From NCBI RefSeq assembly GCF_029714305.1, contig NZ_CP121647.1:6096501-6160500 (forward strand): a stretch of 64,000 nt of DNA, given 5' to 3'. The notes beneath the pieces are model-generated. The model searched no databases. It was not told the DNA's origin and was given only the letters and a program-made list of their open reading frames with translations. Positions 42,883-52,546 of this stretch are shown piece by piece. Position numbers and translations under genes: made by a program. Source of the DNA: Bradyrhizobium sp. CB3481 (GTDB lineage Bacteria; Pseudomonadota; Alphaproteobacteria; Rhizobiales; Xanthobacteraceae). The first letter of the stretch is position 1. Each line of letters opens with the position of its first letter.

Positions 42883-43736
42883 TAAGCTCTTTCGCCCTTC
42901 CCCGCCGATGGCTGCACCAATAGTGTCGGCACGCCGCAGGTCCCCTTCCGCACCGTCATGACCCGCGTGCCCGGCTTGCGGCCGGTGCGGATTTCGGAGA
43001 CGTCGGCGCCGGCCTGGACCAGCCGCGCATGGACGGCGTCGATGTCCGCGATGCGCCAGCACAGGCCGTATAATTTATCCTGCGTCGTATCGGCCTGCTT
43101 GCCCGGCCGGTGCGTGATCTCGACGATGAGGTCGCCGCAGCGGAAGAACATCAGCCGGCCCCAATCGGGATGCGAGCGGTCGAGTGCCATGTCGAGGCCG
43201 AGCCGTGCGCCGTAGAGGGCAGCGGCGTGCTCGGGGTCCGAGGTCGAAACCACGACATGGTCCAATGCCGTGATCGCGGCGGCCGTAGTTGGCACCGACG
43301 GCGGCCGCTCCTTGTCACGCTCGAGGAAGAACAGGCGGACGCCGCGCGAGGCCTCCGTTGCGGTCCGCGTGCGCCTCCAAGACAGCGTCGCACCCGAGAT
43401 CGCATCGCGGCTCTCGACCTCCGCGATCGCCTCCGGCTGCAACGCCAGCCGCTCGAGCCGGCGATGCATTTTCGCGATGTCGCCGGTCCGGAAGCAGATG
43501 CTCGCCAGCCCCTCGCCCTGCGCATCGAGTACGGCGCGGATGCGGTCCGCATCCATGCCCTCCCCGTTCGGGGCCACCAATTCCAGCGTGGTGTTGTCAA
43601 GCGTGAACAGGACGCGGTCAGCGCCCCCGCCGCCATACTGCCAGGCCGGCGCGCGGGCAAACAGCGTCTGGTAGGCGGTGGATGCCGCGTTGATGTCGCC
43701 GGTGAGAATGACGACGTGGTCGAGGTCAGTGATCAC
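42849..43736 (-). CDS. VOC (glyoxalase/bleomycin-resistance/dioxygenase) superfamily protein, two domains
   Basis: 295 aa with two VOC modules: the first starts 'ITDLDHVVILTGD' (His near 7) with 'NTTLELVAPNGEG' (Glu near 53), the second 'ITALDHVVVSTSDPEHAAALYGARLGL' (about 155-180) with 'DLIVEITHRPGKQ' (Glu near 213). His and Glu residues provide a metal site. The reaction is unknown (isomerase, lyase or dioxygenase are possible). GTG start overlaps the dehydrogenase stop (GTGA at 43733-43736). The last ~10 residues (PPLEGEDRFA) are encoded by the palindromic repeat. Confidence 0.82.
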   Translation of the reverse strand: MITDLDHVVILTGDINAASTAYQTLFARAPAWQYGGGGADRVLFTLDNTTLELVAPNGEGMDADRIRAVLDAQGEGLASICFRTGDIAKMHRRLERLALQPEAIAEVESRDAISGATLSWRRTRTATEASRGVRLFFLERDKERPPSVPTTAAAITALDHVVVSTSDPEHAAALYGARLGLDMALDRSHPDWGRLMFFRCGDLIVEITHRPGKQADTTQDKLYGLCWRIADIDAVHARLVQAGADVSEIRTGRKPGTRVMTVRKGTCGVPTLLVQPSAGKGERAYPPLEGEDRFA

Positions 43737-44992
43737 GGGAACAGGCCTCGCGTGTTCTTGGCGGCGCGCACCTTCTCCACCCCGATCGCCATCGCCGCGG
43801 TGCGGTGCGGAATCTTGTCTGCCTTGGCGCGTGCCAGCATGGTGTCGAAGGCGCGATCGAGGATGGCGTATTCGCGCCGTGTCACCTCTTCTTCCTCCCA
43901 GAACAATTGCTGCAGGTCCTGCACCCACTCGAAATAGCTGACCACGACGCCGCCGGAATTGCAGAGAATGTCGGGGATCAGAAACACTTCGCCCTGGCGC
44001 TTCTCCAGCACCAGATCGGCCTCCGGCGTGGTCGGGCCATTGGCGCCCTCCGCCAACACGCGGCATTTGAGGTTTTCCGCGACCTTGGCGTCGATCACCC
44101 GCTCCATCGCGGCCGGCACCAGCACGTCACACTTCAAAGTGAGGATCTGCTCGGGGTCAAAAGTCAGCTGGTTGGAGAAGCCGGCGATGCTGCCATGGCT
44201 GCCGGCATGCCGCATCAGCGCCGGAATATCGAGGCCGGCCGGATCGTGCAGCGCGCCGGTGTGATCGCTGACGGCGATGATCTTTAGGCCGTAATTGTGC
44301 AGTTCCAGCGCGGCATAGGAGCCGACATTGCCAAACCCCTGGATCACCGCGGTCGCCGTGCCCGGATTGATCGACAGCTCCTTGAGCACGCGTTTGGCGA
44401 GATAGGCGACGCCGCGGCCAGTCGCCTCGCGCCGGCCGAGCGTGCCGCCCGACGAGACCGGTTTGCCGGTGACGATCTCGGTCACGGTTTTGCCCTGGTA
44501 CATCGAATAGGTGTCCATGAACCAGGCCATCACCTGCTCATTGGTGCCCATGTCGGGCGCCATCACGTCGGTGTGCGGGCCGACGAACGGAATCATCTCC
44601 TGCATGTAACGCCGCGACAGACCTTCCAGTTCGCGCTTGGAAATCGTGGAGAGATCGACATTGACCCCGCCCTTGGCGCCGCCATACGGCAGCCCGACAA
44701 GCGCACACTTCCAGCTCATCCAGATCGCCAGCGCCGCGACCTCGCCGATGTCGACGGAGGGGGCGAATCGCGTGCCGCCCTTGGTGGGGCCAAGTGTGAG
44801 GTGATGCTGCACCCGGTAGCCTTCGAACACCGCGACCGTACCGTCGTCGCGGTGAATCGGACAGGAGACGGTGATCGCCCGCTTCGGCATCAGGATACGG
44901 TCGCGCTCGTCCATCGGGATTTCCAGATGGTTGGCGATGACGCCAAATTGGTTAACCGCCATGTCGAAGACGGGACCGGAATAAACGGTCAT
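43733..44992 (-). CDS. Glu/Leu/Phe/Val dehydrogenase family, glutamate dehydrogenase-like
   Basis: 419 aa, standard GDH length. The substrate-site 'GPTKGGTRF' (68-76) and catalytic 'LPYGGAKGG' (101-109, Lys107) are intact, and the Rossmann motif 'IQGFGNVGSYAA' follows near 220. It interconverts glutamate and 2-oxoglutarate with NAD(P)H and ammonia. The ATG at 44992 lies 5 nt after GGAGG; ATG 44995 is immediately adjacent. Coupled to a VOC protein, an uncommon partner whose meaning is unclear. Confidence 0.9.
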   Translation of the reverse strand: MTVYSGPVFDMAVNQFGVIANHLEIPMDERDRILMPKRAITVSCPIHRDDGTVAVFEGYRVQHHLTLGPTKGGTRFAPSVDIGEVAALAIWMSWKCALVGLPYGGAKGGVNVDLSTISKRELEGLSRRYMQEMIPFVGPHTDVMAPDMGTNEQVMAWFMDTYSMYQGKTVTEIVTGKPVSSGGTLGRREATGRGVAYLAKRVLKELSINPGTATAVIQGFGNVGSYAALELHNYGLKIIAVSDHTGALHDPAGLDIPALMRHAGSHGSIAGFSNQLTFDPEQILTLKCDVLVPAAMERVIDAKVAENLKCRVLAEGANGPTTPEADLVLEKRQGEVFLIPDILCNSGGVVVSYFEWVQDLQQLFWEEEEVTRREYAILDRAFDTMLARAKADKIPHRTAAMAIGVEKVRAAKNTRGLFP

Positions 44993-45257
44993 CATTCCCT
45001 CCACTTTTGTCGCGCCGCCGGGAAACCCGGGCAGCCGTCAGCCGTTATACGGCAGTATGCCCAATACCTCTAAGGACAAGACCTTCTCAGGAAGACCTCC
45101 AAGTACAGGACCCAAGGACGGTCGTATTCTCCTCATACTCCCATCTCAAGCTGCAAAGACGGCACGGTTGCGAATAATTTCAGCGAATGCATCCGATAAC
45201 CGGTGCTAATGTGTGTACGCCGGGGCCGGGATAACCCAAGCTCATGACGGAAAACGA

Positions 45258-46169
45258 ATGCAGGCTCTCTTCATCGGACAGACCTATATCGACGTCACCT
45301 TCATCACCGACCACATGCCGACCGGCGACGAAAAACATGTGGCTTCCAACTATGCGGTGTCGTTTGGCGGCAATGCCGTCACTGCGGCGTTCTGCTGCGC
45401 CAAGCTCGGCGTCGTGCCCGACCTGATCGCGACCGTCGCCAATGACTGGCTCGGCCGCATGTTTCAGGACATGGCCGCGAAATACGGAATCTCGATCCAT
45501 CCGCGCAAGGTCAACTCCTCATCGCTGTCGTTCATCATGCCGAAGGACGGCAAGCGCGCCATCGTGCGCTGCCGTGACGACGAGCACATTCATCCCTTCC
45601 CGATGCTCAACCTGAAGGGCTGCCGCGCGCTGCATGTCGACGGCCATCAGCCCGATGCCGCCATTCATTACGCAAAGCTCTGCCGCGAGGACGGCATTCT
45701 GACCTCGCTCGACGGTGGCGGCCTGCGCACCAACACCCACGAGCTGCTGCAATTCATCGACGTTGCTATCGTCGCCGAGCGCTTGTGCGAGCAGATGGAC
45801 AAGACGCCGGAGGCCATGCTCGATTATCTCAAGAGCCGCGGCTGCCGGGTCGGCGGCGTCACCATGGGCGAACAGGGCCTGCTCTGGTATGACGAGACCG
45901 GCGCGGTGCGCAAGCTGCCGGCGCTGCCGATCGCCGCCGAGCGCGTCATCGATACCAACGGCGCCGGCGACGTATTCCATGGCGCTTACGTGTTTTCCTA
46001 TCTCAACAATCCCTCAAAAGGCTGGCACGAGCATTTCGAGTTTGCGCGTGCGGCCTCGACCTATAAGATCCAGCGCCTCGGCAACGAGGCTGGATTGCCG
46101 ACGCTGGCCGATATCGACGCGGTCAAGCAGGAATTCCAGATCGGGCGCAAGAAGGAATTTTGGGACTAG
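45258..46169 (+). CDS. PfkB-family carbohydrate kinase (first of a tandem pair)
   Basis: 303 aa. PfkB motif 1 'SFGGNAVTAAFCCAKLG' (35-51) and motif 2 'DTNGAGDVFHGAY' (232-244) with catalytic Asp238. Internal 'IVRCRDDEHIHPF' is not typical of ribokinase, so the substrate may be another sugar or nucleoside. It is divergent from the glutamate dehydrogenase across 265 bp and followed 2 nt later by a ribokinase-like gene. Confidence 0.87.
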   Translation: MQALFIGQTYIDVTFITDHMPTGDEKHVASNYAVSFGGNAVTAAFCCAKLGVVPDLIATVANDWLGRMFQDMAAKYGISIHPRKVNSSSLSFIMPKDGKRAIVRCRDDEHIHPFPMLNLKGCRALHVDGHQPDAAIHYAKLCREDGILTSLDGGGLRTNTHELLQFIDVAIVAERLCEQMDKTPEAMLDYLKSRGCRVGGVTMGEQGLLWYDETGAVRKLPALPIAAERVIDTNGAGDVFHGAYVFSYLNNPSKGWHEHFEFARAASTYKIQRLGNEAGLPTLADIDAVKQEFQIGRKKEFWD

Positions 46170-46171
46170 AG

Positions 46172-47086
46172 ATGGGGCGTGTCTTCGTCGCCGGCAGCAT
46201 CAACATGGATGTGGTGGCAACCGCCAGCCGGCATCCCAAGGTCGGCGAAACCGTCGCGGGCCAGGCCGTGCATTATTTTCCGGGCGGCAAGGGCGCCAAC
46301 CAGGCGGTATCAGCCGCAAAGCTTGGTGCGCCGGTCACGCTGATCGGCCGGCTCGGCACGGATGCGTTCGGCCGGCAACTCCGGCAGTTTCTTGAGCTGC
46401 AGGGCGTCGATCTCGCTCTGGTCAAGGACAGCGCTGACATCCATACCGGGACAGCCATCATCACCATCGCCGATGCCGACAACACGATCGTCGTCGTGCC
46501 CGGTGCCAATGCGCTGGTCAGCGCCGAGGATGTCGCCGCCCCCGCGCTCGCCAGAGGCGACGTTGCTGTGAGCCAGTTCGAGATTCCGCAAATGGCGATC
46601 GCTGCCTTCTTCAAGCGTGCCCGCGCGGCCGGCGCCGCCACCATCCTCAATCCAGCGCCGGCGCTTGCCTGCGGCGCCGAATTGCTCGACCTCGTCGATA
46701 TTCTCGTCCTCAACGAGACCGAGCTCGGGCTGCTCGCACAGGCCGAGCTTCGCGATACCGACGAGCCCGCTCGTTTCGTTGAAGCCGCGTGCCGCCTCCC
46801 GACGGCCTCGGACAAGATCATCTGCGTCACGCTGGGCAAGCGCGGCGTGCTCGCGCTCATCGGCGGCGAGCCGTCGCTGATCGAGGGACGCGCCGTGAAA
46901 GCGGTGGACACTACCGGCGCCGGCGATTGCTTCGTCGGCGCCCTCGCCGCCCAGCTTGCCAATGGCAAGCCGATCCGCGACGCGCTTCAATACGCCAATG
47001 CGGCCGCGTCGATCTGCGTGCAACGGATGGGCGCCGCGCCGTCGATGCCGACCGCCGCCGAGGTGGCTGCGCTATCAGCTATTTGA
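46172..47086 (+). CDS. Ribokinase-like PfkB kinase
   Basis: 304 aa. Typical ribokinase elements: N-terminal 'FVAGSINMDVVATASRHPKVGETV', 'FPGGKGANQAVSAAKLGA' (36-53), 'LNPAPAL', catalytic 'DTTGAGDCFVGAL' (Asp near 247) and a C-terminal 'RMGAAPSMPT'. It phosphorylates ribose or a related pentose. It begins 2 nt after the first kinase stop, so the pair is an operon. Its stop region overlaps the convergent TRAP gene by 8 bp (47079-47086). Confidence 0.87.
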   Translation: MGRVFVAGSINMDVVATASRHPKVGETVAGQAVHYFPGGKGANQAVSAAKLGAPVTLIGRLGTDAFGRQLRQFLELQGVDLALVKDSADIHTGTAIITIADADNTIVVVPGANALVSAEDVAAPALARGDVAVSQFEIPQMAIAAFFKRARAAGAATILNPAPALACGAELLDLVDILVLNETELGLLAQAELRDTDEPARFVEAACRLPTASDKIICVTLGKRGVLALIGGEPSLIEGRAVKAVDTTGAGDCFVGALAAQLANGKPIRDALQYANAAASICVQRMGAAPSMPTAAEVAALSAI

Positions 47087-48065
47087 GGGCCTGCAATTCA
47101 TCATATTGCGCGCGCGTCCACCCCGCCCCGAGGGATGCATCATTATGCAGCGGGATCGCCGCCTTTCGGAACGCCTCCCGGTCGGGCTCGATCACAGTCA
47201 TGCCGAGCCGCTTCAACTCGCCGGCCAAAATCCGCTCAGAGGCCTCGATCGCTTCCGTTGCCTTCGCGGCGGCTTCCTGCAACGTATCGGCAAAGAGCTT
47301 GCGATCTTCCACCGTCAACTTGTTCCAGACGTGACCGCCGACCACCGTTACCATCGACTCGGTGATGTGGCCGGTCAGCGCGATGTGGCTCTGCACCTGA
47401 TAGAATTTTTTCGCCATGATGGTCGGCAGCGGATTCTCCTGGCCGTCGACCAGCCGCTGCTGGAGCGCCGTATAGACGTCGGAAAAAGCGATCGGGATTG
47501 CATCGGCGCCGACCGACTTGGTGAACATCAAAACCAGCGGCGCCGGCGGCACGCGCAGCTTCATGCCCTTCATGTCCTGTGGGATGCGGATAGGCTTGTT
47601 GGCCGTGACATGGCGCTGACCGTAATAGGTCAGCGCCACGATCTTGTGTCTCGTCTTGTCCTCATAGCCCTTCGCCAGTTCGGCAAACAACTTGCTGCCG
47701 CGGTAGGCCTTCCAGTGCTCGAAGTCGCGCAGCATGAACGGCGCGCCGGTGATGCCGAGCGGCTGATAGGTCGCCGCGGCGAAATTGATCCCGACATAGA
47801 CGATATCGATGGCGCCGGCGCCGAGCGCTTCATTGATCTGATTCTCATTGCCGAGCTGGGAGGCCGGAAACACCTCGATATCGAACCTGCCGTTACTGCG
47901 CTTCCTGATCTCGCTGGCCGCCCAAAGCGCCTCGGTGTGGAAGGGTTCGGTGACCTCGTAGACATGCGCCCATCTCAGCTTGGTCTGCGCCGATGCCGGG
48001 CCGCTTGCAATCCAAGCGACGATGGCAGCGCCAATCAACCCGAGATAGCACGCACGAACAGACAT
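47079..48065 (-). CDS. TRAP transporter solute-binding protein (DctP type), orphan
   Basis: 328 aa from the chosen start. Signal peptide MSVRACYLGLIGAAIVAW... to ASA|Q. 'KLRWAHVYEVTEPFHTEALWAASEIRKRSNGRFDIEVFPASQLG' region is the DctP N-domain signature, with 'DGQENPLPTI' further on. ATG at 48065 has GGAGG close by; an upstream ATG at 48098 with GGAAGG is an equally plausible alternative. No DctQ/DctM genes adjoin; the nearest TRAP membrane genes (50609-52530) have their own binding protein. Convergent with the ribokinase gene. Confidence 0.86.
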   Translation of the reverse strand: MSVRACYLGLIGAAIVAWIASGPASAQTKLRWAHVYEVTEPFHTEALWAASEIRKRSNGRFDIEVFPASQLGNENQINEALGAGAIDIVYVGINFAAATYQPLGITGAPFMLRDFEHWKAYRGSKLFAELAKGYEDKTRHKIVALTYYGQRHVTANKPIRIPQDMKGMKLRVPPAPLVLMFTKSVGADAIPIAFSDVYTALQQRLVDGQENPLPTIMAKKFYQVQSHIALTGHITESMVTVVGGHVWNKLTVEDRKLFADTLQEAAAKATEAIEASERILAGELKRLGMTVIEPDREAFRKAAIPLHNDASLGAGWTRAQYDELQALK

Positions 48066-48177
48066 ATACCCTCCGAGGATGGACCGCCGGAGACTCATGA
48101 CGGACCTTCCGCGGCATGGTTGCCGAAATGGATCGGCCGACGCAAGCAGACTGGCGGCGCGGAAAGTCGAATCTAAG

Positions 48178-49407
48178 TCAGGCCACGTTCGAAGTCAGGG
48201 CGCGCTTGAGGTCGAATTCGGCATCGGCGGCTTGCTCGGGGGTAATTGAGCCGTGAGCGGCGAGCAGACGCCGTCCGAACATGTGATCGCCCGCGCGGTT
48301 AACGGATTCGATGCCGACGAGTTGCCCCGCCTTGTAGCAAAAGACGGAGAACGCGCCTTGCGCGCGATCACCGCGCACCACCACCTGGTCATAACCTGTG
48401 GTCAATCCCACCATCTGCAGCTTGTCAGGTCCCTGATCGCTCCAGAACCACGGCAGGCCGTCATAGGGCTTGGCATCGCCGGTCAGCCGGGCGGCAATGC
48501 AGCGCGCGTGGTCTGTGGCGTTCTGCACGGATTCCAGCCGCAGCGAGCCGCCGAACCGCGGGCTCGCATAAAGCGAGCAATCGCCCATCGCCGAGATATT
48601 CGGATCCTCGGTCAAAAGATTCTCATCGACGATGATGCCGGCGGCGACCTTCAAGCCGGCGTCCGCCGCCAGTTCGACATTAGGTAAAACGCCGACGCCG
48701 ACCACGATCAGGTCGGCCTTGATATGCCGTCCGTCGCTCAGGCTCACACCGGTGACCTTGCTGCCGTCACTCTCGATGCTGGTGACCTGTACGCCGAGGT
48801 GAATCCGGATACCGGCCGCGGTGTGCCGGGACTGGAAGTGCTCCGAGATTTCCGCTGTCACCGCGCGCGCCATGACCCGCGGCGCGAGCTCGACGACGTC
48901 GACCTCGAGGCCCTTGGCTCGCGCCGTTGCGGCAAATTCCAGCCCGATGAATCCGGCGCCGATGACGACGACGCGCTGGCCTGCCGTGATATAGTCGCGC
49001 AACGACTGGCTTTCATCGAGCGTGCGCAAATAGCGCACGCTGTCGAGATTGGCATTTGGAATATCGAGCAGGCGGTTGCGCGCGCCGGTCGCCAGCACCA
49101 GGTGGCCGTAATCGAGCGAGGCGCCGGAGGCGAGCGCCACCTTGCGCGCGGCACGATCGATCGACACCGCGCGATCGGAAATCAGATCGATCTTCTGGTC
49201 GGCATAGAATTTTTCCGGGCGGAACATCAGGCTGTCGGGTCCGCCGGTTCCCTTCAGATAGGCCTTCGATAGCGGCGGCCGCTGGTACGGCAGATGGCCC
49301 TCGTCATTCACGAGCGCGATGGCTTGCGAAAAGCCGTGCTGGCGCAGCGAGGCCGCGAGCTGGTAGCCGGCGTGGCCCGCCCCAATGATGACAACCGGTC
49401 CTGTCAT
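48178..49407 (-). CDS. NAD(P)H-dependent FAD flavoprotein, ferredoxin/rubredoxin reductase-like
   Basis: 409 aa. First dinucleotide motif 'VIIGAGHAGYQLAASLR' (GAGHAG 9-14), 'LPYQRPPLSKAYLKG' (about 40-54), second motif 'VVVIGAGFIGLEFAA' (about 146-160) and 'ISAMGDCSLY' for the FAD tail. This is the BphA4/PdR/ThcD-type reductase fold that feeds ferredoxins for P450s or oxygenases. ATG at 49407 has AGGA 8 nt upstream; GTG at 49413 is an alternative. A possible redox partner of the P450 at 27086, by family only. Confidence 0.88.
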   Translation of the reverse strand: MTGPVVIIGAGHAGYQLAASLRQHGFSQAIALVNDEGHLPYQRPPLSKAYLKGTGGPDSLMFRPEKFYADQKIDLISDRAVSIDRAARKVALASGASLDYGHLVLATGARNRLLDIPNANLDSVRYLRTLDESQSLRDYITAGQRVVVIGAGFIGLEFAATARAKGLEVDVVELAPRVMARAVTAEISEHFQSRHTAAGIRIHLGVQVTSIESDGSKVTGVSLSDGRHIKADLIVVGVGVLPNVELAADAGLKVAAGIIVDENLLTEDPNISAMGDCSLYASPRFGGSLRLESVQNATDHARCIAARLTGDAKPYDGLPWFWSDQGPDKLQMVGLTTGYDQVVVRGDRAQGAFSVFCYKAGQLVGIESVNRAGDHMFGRRLLAAHGSITPEQAADAEFDLKRALTSNVA

Positions 49408-49671
49408 CGGCACATCCTACGTTCGAGCGCACGGGAACGACCCATGTTGTTTCCCCTCCGAGGTTTTGGCTTGCCTGTCCCGTCCCCTGAAGCGGCGCTC
49501 GTGTCCGTCCGACAAACGATGACAGCTCCTATCTGACCTCATGGCGCGCGGAGACGCAAGAGCGCCGTGGCCAGAGGATCGCGCAGTATTTTGCCGGCCA
49601 TGCCTCGGGGATTGTCACCCCTTGCCTTCTGCGATTTAAATGCAGACCCCGTTTCGAGCCGAGGGCCCGCC

Positions 49672-50466
49672 ATGCCAACGTCAGATGATACCGCCAGCGC
49701 ACCTGCCCTGCTCCGGATCGAGGGTGCAATCGCCACCATCACATTGAACCGGCCCGCCGCCTTCAACTCCATCAATCTGCCGATCGCGCAGAAGCTCGAG
49801 CAGCTCGGCGCCGAGATCGAGGCTAACCACGATATCCGGGTGCTGGTCATCGAGGGCGAAGGCCGCGCCTTTTCGGCCGGCGGCGATTTGCAAACCATTG
49901 GTGCTGCGGCCGCCAACGACACCGTCGCACCTGTGGTCGGCGAACTCCTGAAGCACTACCACGCCTTCATCGAGACGCTGCGGCGGATGCCGAAGATCGT
50001 TCTCTCCAGCGTCCACGGCTCCGCCGCCGGCGCCGGCATGGGCCTCGCCTTCGTAGCCGATCTCTGCATCGCCGCCGAGGACGCCCGCTTCACGCCGGCC
50101 TATGCCAAGATCGGCGTGTCCCCGGACGGCGGCAGCACCGTAAGCATGGTCGGCACCGTAGGCACCCGCCGCGCGTTGCAGATCTTCCTCGCTGAGGACA
50201 GTTTTACCGCGCAGCAGGCCTATGAATGGGGCCTGGTCGCCCGCGTCGTTCCGGCAGCCGAGCTGAAGGCGCAAACGCGAAAGTTCGCCGAGCGGCTGGC
50301 GCAAAATCCGCCGGCCGCCATCGGCGGCACCAAGGCGCTGGTCTATCAGGCAGCGGTCACGCCGGTGAAGCAGCAGTTAGATGCCGAGGAAGCGAAGATC
50401 ATCGATGCCATGTGCACCGACGAATTCCGGGCTGCCGTGAAGAAGTTTACCAGCAAATCGAAGTAG
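49672..50466 (+). CDS. Enoyl-CoA hydratase/isomerase family protein (PaaG-like)
   Basis: 264 aa crotonase fold. 'GRAFSAGGDLQTIG' (64-77) and 'GSAAGAGMGLAFVADLCIAAE' (115-135) form the oxyanion hole; the catalytic position in 'AYAKIGVSPDGGST' carries Asp rather than Glu, as in PaaG/isomerase-type members. It hydrates or isomerises an enoyl-CoA thioester in the cytoplasm. The ATG at 49672 is used; the frame is open further upstream but homology begins at 'LLRIEGAIATITLNRP'. Divergent from the flavoprotein gene. Confidence 0.88.
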   Translation: MPTSDDTASAPALLRIEGAIATITLNRPAAFNSINLPIAQKLEQLGAEIEANHDIRVLVIEGEGRAFSAGGDLQTIGAAAANDTVAPVVGELLKHYHAFIETLRRMPKIVLSSVHGSAAGAGMGLAFVADLCIAAEDARFTPAYAKIGVSPDGGSTVSMVGTVGTRRALQIFLAEDSFTAQQAYEWGLVARVVPAAELKAQTRKFAERLAQNPPAAIGGTKALVYQAAVTPVKQQLDAEEAKIIDAMCTDEFRAAVKKFTSKSK

Positions 50467-50493
50467 CGGCGTACTGGCGCCGCCCACTCAACT

Positions 50494-50593
50494 GTCATCA
50501 TCCGCGAAGGCGGATGATCCAGTACGCCGCGCCCTCTCGATTCACGTCCGGCGCCTCGGCGTACTGGATGCCCGCCTTCGCGGGCATGACGAC
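50494..50593. repeat. Palindromic intergenic repeat (TCATCCGCG type)
   Basis: TCATCATCCGCGAAGGCGGATGA and GCCCGCCTTCGCGGGCATGA form two hairpins flanking mirrored segments (CAGTACGCC / GGCGTACTG). It separates the convergent enoyl-CoA hydratase and DctM genes. Confidence 0.8.
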
Positions 50594-50608
50594 GATGTGC
50601 CGACCCGA

Positions 50609-51949
50609 TCAATTCGGGCAGATATACCCCGTCCCTGATGGTGACTTGAAGCAGCCGACCGATTCCGGGATCACCTGCTTCGGCAGCCACAGCACCACCT
50701 TCGGGAAGTAGATCGTAAAGGTGATGGTGACCAGGAACACGACATAGATCGGCAGCGCCGCCCGCAACGCCTTGGAAAACGGGACCCCGACGAATTTCGA
50801 GGCCATCAGCAGCACCAGCCCGTAAGGCGGCGTGATCAGTCCGAATGCCAAAGTCGCAATCAGCACGACGCCCATGTGAACGGCGTTGATGTCTCCGGCT
50901 TGCGTCAGCGTATTCACCAGCGGCATGAAGATGATGATGGTCGGCACCGGCTCGATGAAATCGCCGACCACGGTGAACAAGAGCACCAGCAGCAGCATGA
51001 TCAAATGCGGATCGTTGCCGGCGATCGCGATGATCCAGTCGGCGATCACGGAGGCGCCGCGCAGGTAGGCCAGCATCCAGCCGAACGCATTGGCGGCGCC
51101 GATCGTGATCAGCGGCAGCGAGAAGATCAGCCCGGCGAGGCAGAAATCATAGGGAATGTTCTTGAAGTGGCCGCGGTTGAGCGCGGGGATCACCACGGCG
51201 ATGATCCAGATCACGGCGACGACGCCGGCCTCGGTCGGTGTGAAGGCGCCGGTCAGGATGCCGCCGAGCAGGATGACCGGGATCATCATCGGAAGGGCCG
51301 CATCGCCTGCCGCGAACACGATCTGCTTCAGCGGCGCGCGGGGCCGGCGCATGCCGGTCGGCCCGAAGAAGAAACAATAGATCATCAGGCCGAAGCCGAT
51401 CATCAGCCCCGGCACCACGCCGGCCATGAACAGGCCGGCGATCGAGACGTTGCCGACCGCGCCGTAGACCACGGCGGTGATGCTCGGCGGCACCAATGCC
51501 GCGATGGTAGAAGCCGCGGCAATGATCGCGGCGATGAAGGCGGGGCTGTATCCCTCCTTCTTCATCGGGCCGCCCAGCGCGCGGGTCATCACGGCAACGT
51601 CGGCGGTGGTCGATCCCGACATTTCCGAGAAGAACATCGAGAACACGACCACGACCTGCGACAGCCCGCCCCTGATATGCCCGACCAGCGACAGCGACAG
51701 ATTGGCGATCCGTATCACCACATTGGCCGAGCTCATGAGTTCGCCAACCAACAGGAAGAACGGGATCGCGAGCAGCGCTTCGGAATCCACGCCGTCAAAG
51801 ATCTTCTGCATGATGGCGGCAAGCGAGACATCGGCGAGCAGCGCGCCGACGAAAACGCCAGCCATCAGCGAGAACGGCACCGGCACGCCGAGATAGCCGA
51901 AGAACAGGAAGCAGAACGTCATCAGTCCGAGAATGACGGGGGAGCTCAC
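50609..51949 (-). CDS. TRAP transporter large permease (DctM type)
   Basis: 446 aa with about 12 hydrophobic segments. Family landmarks: 'MSGSTTADVAVMTRALGGPMKKEGYSPAFIAAIIAAASTI' region (about 110-150), 'PPSITAVVYG' and 'GLITPPYGLVLLMAS' (about 376-390). It couples Na+ or H+ flow to uptake of a carboxylate delivered by the DctP protein. GTG start overlaps the DctQ stop (GTGA, 51946-51949). The C-terminal extension ends 'GTGYICPN', slightly longer than typical. Confidence 0.93.
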   Translation of the reverse strand: MSSPVILGLMTFCFLFFGYLGVPVPFSLMAGVFVGALLADVSLAAIMQKIFDGVDSEALLAIPFFLLVGELMSSANVVIRIANLSLSLVGHIRGGLSQVVVVFSMFFSEMSGSTTADVAVMTRALGGPMKKEGYSPAFIAAIIAAASTIAALVPPSITAVVYGAVGNVSIAGLFMAGVVPGLMIGFGLMIYCFFFGPTGMRRPRAPLKQIVFAAGDAALPMMIPVILLGGILTGAFTPTEAGVVAVIWIIAVVIPALNRGHFKNIPYDFCLAGLIFSLPLITIGAANAFGWMLAYLRGASVIADWIIAIAGNDPHLIMLLLVLLFTVVGDFIEPVPTIIIFMPLVNTLTQAGDINAVHMGVVLIATLAFGLITPPYGLVLLMASKFVGVPFSKALRAALPIYVVFLVTITFTIYFPKVVLWLPKQVIPESVGCFKSPSGTGYICPN

Positions 51950-52530
51950 AGCCGTCCCCCGTTCTGGATGCCGACATCGGCGGGCGGAATGTCGGCAGTC
52001 TCTTCAGGGGGCTCGGGATGGTCAAAGCCGTTGCGGATGCCGTTGACCAGCTGCTCGATGGTGAACAGCGCGATCAGCGCACCTGACAGCGGAATCGCGG
52101 CATAGAGCGAGGCGATCGGCGTGTTCGAGGGCAGCCGGAAACTGCCGAAACCCCTAAGATAGTTGATGTAGCCGTAATAGATCAGGCATCCCGCCACCGT
52201 CAGTACCACGAGCCGGATCAGGATTTCGACGATCATGCGCGGCGTGCCGTGCATCGATTCCGAGATCGCGGTCAGATAGAGGTGATCGTTGCGGCGCGTG
52301 GCAACCGCGGAGCCGATGAAGATGGCATAGATGAACAGCGTCGAGGTCGCTTCCTGCAGCCATAGCCAGGGGTGGCCGACGGTCCGCGTGAAGATGTCAG
52401 CGGTGACGGAGAGCGAAAAGCCGAAGCACAGCATACCACAGATCATCATCAGGATCAGTTCGAGCCGGTCGAGCGCCCGCCATTTCAGATGATGCTGGCG
52501 TTGCAGCACGAGTCTATCGGCAATGGACAT
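51946..52530 (-). CDS. TRAP transporter small permease (DctQ type)
   Basis: 194 aa, four predicted membrane helices (first about 26-46). Contains 'FTRTVGHPWLWLQEATSTLFIYAIFIGSAVATRRNDHLYL' region (48-88), the DctQ signature. It forms the membrane complex with DctM, to which it is translationally coupled. A palindromic repeat (52547-52669) separates it from the upstream DctP gene. Confidence 0.9.
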   Translation of the reverse strand: MSIADRLVLQRQHHLKWRALDRLELILMMICGMLCFGFSLSVTADIFTRTVGHPWLWLQEATSTLFIYAIFIGSAVATRRNDHLYLTAISESMHGTPRMIVEILIRLVVLTVAGCLIYYGYINYLRGFGSFRLPSNTPIASLYAAIPLSGALIALFTIEQLVNGIRNGFDHPEPPEETADIPPADVGIQNGGRL

Positions 52531-52546
52531 TGCTACACTCTCTGCC

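Noticed and set aside
47079..48098. Orphan TRAP binding protein as part of the TRAP operon at 50609-53679
   Set aside because: It is separated by a flavoprotein gene and an opposite-strand enoyl-CoA hydratase, and that operon already has its own DctP gene.
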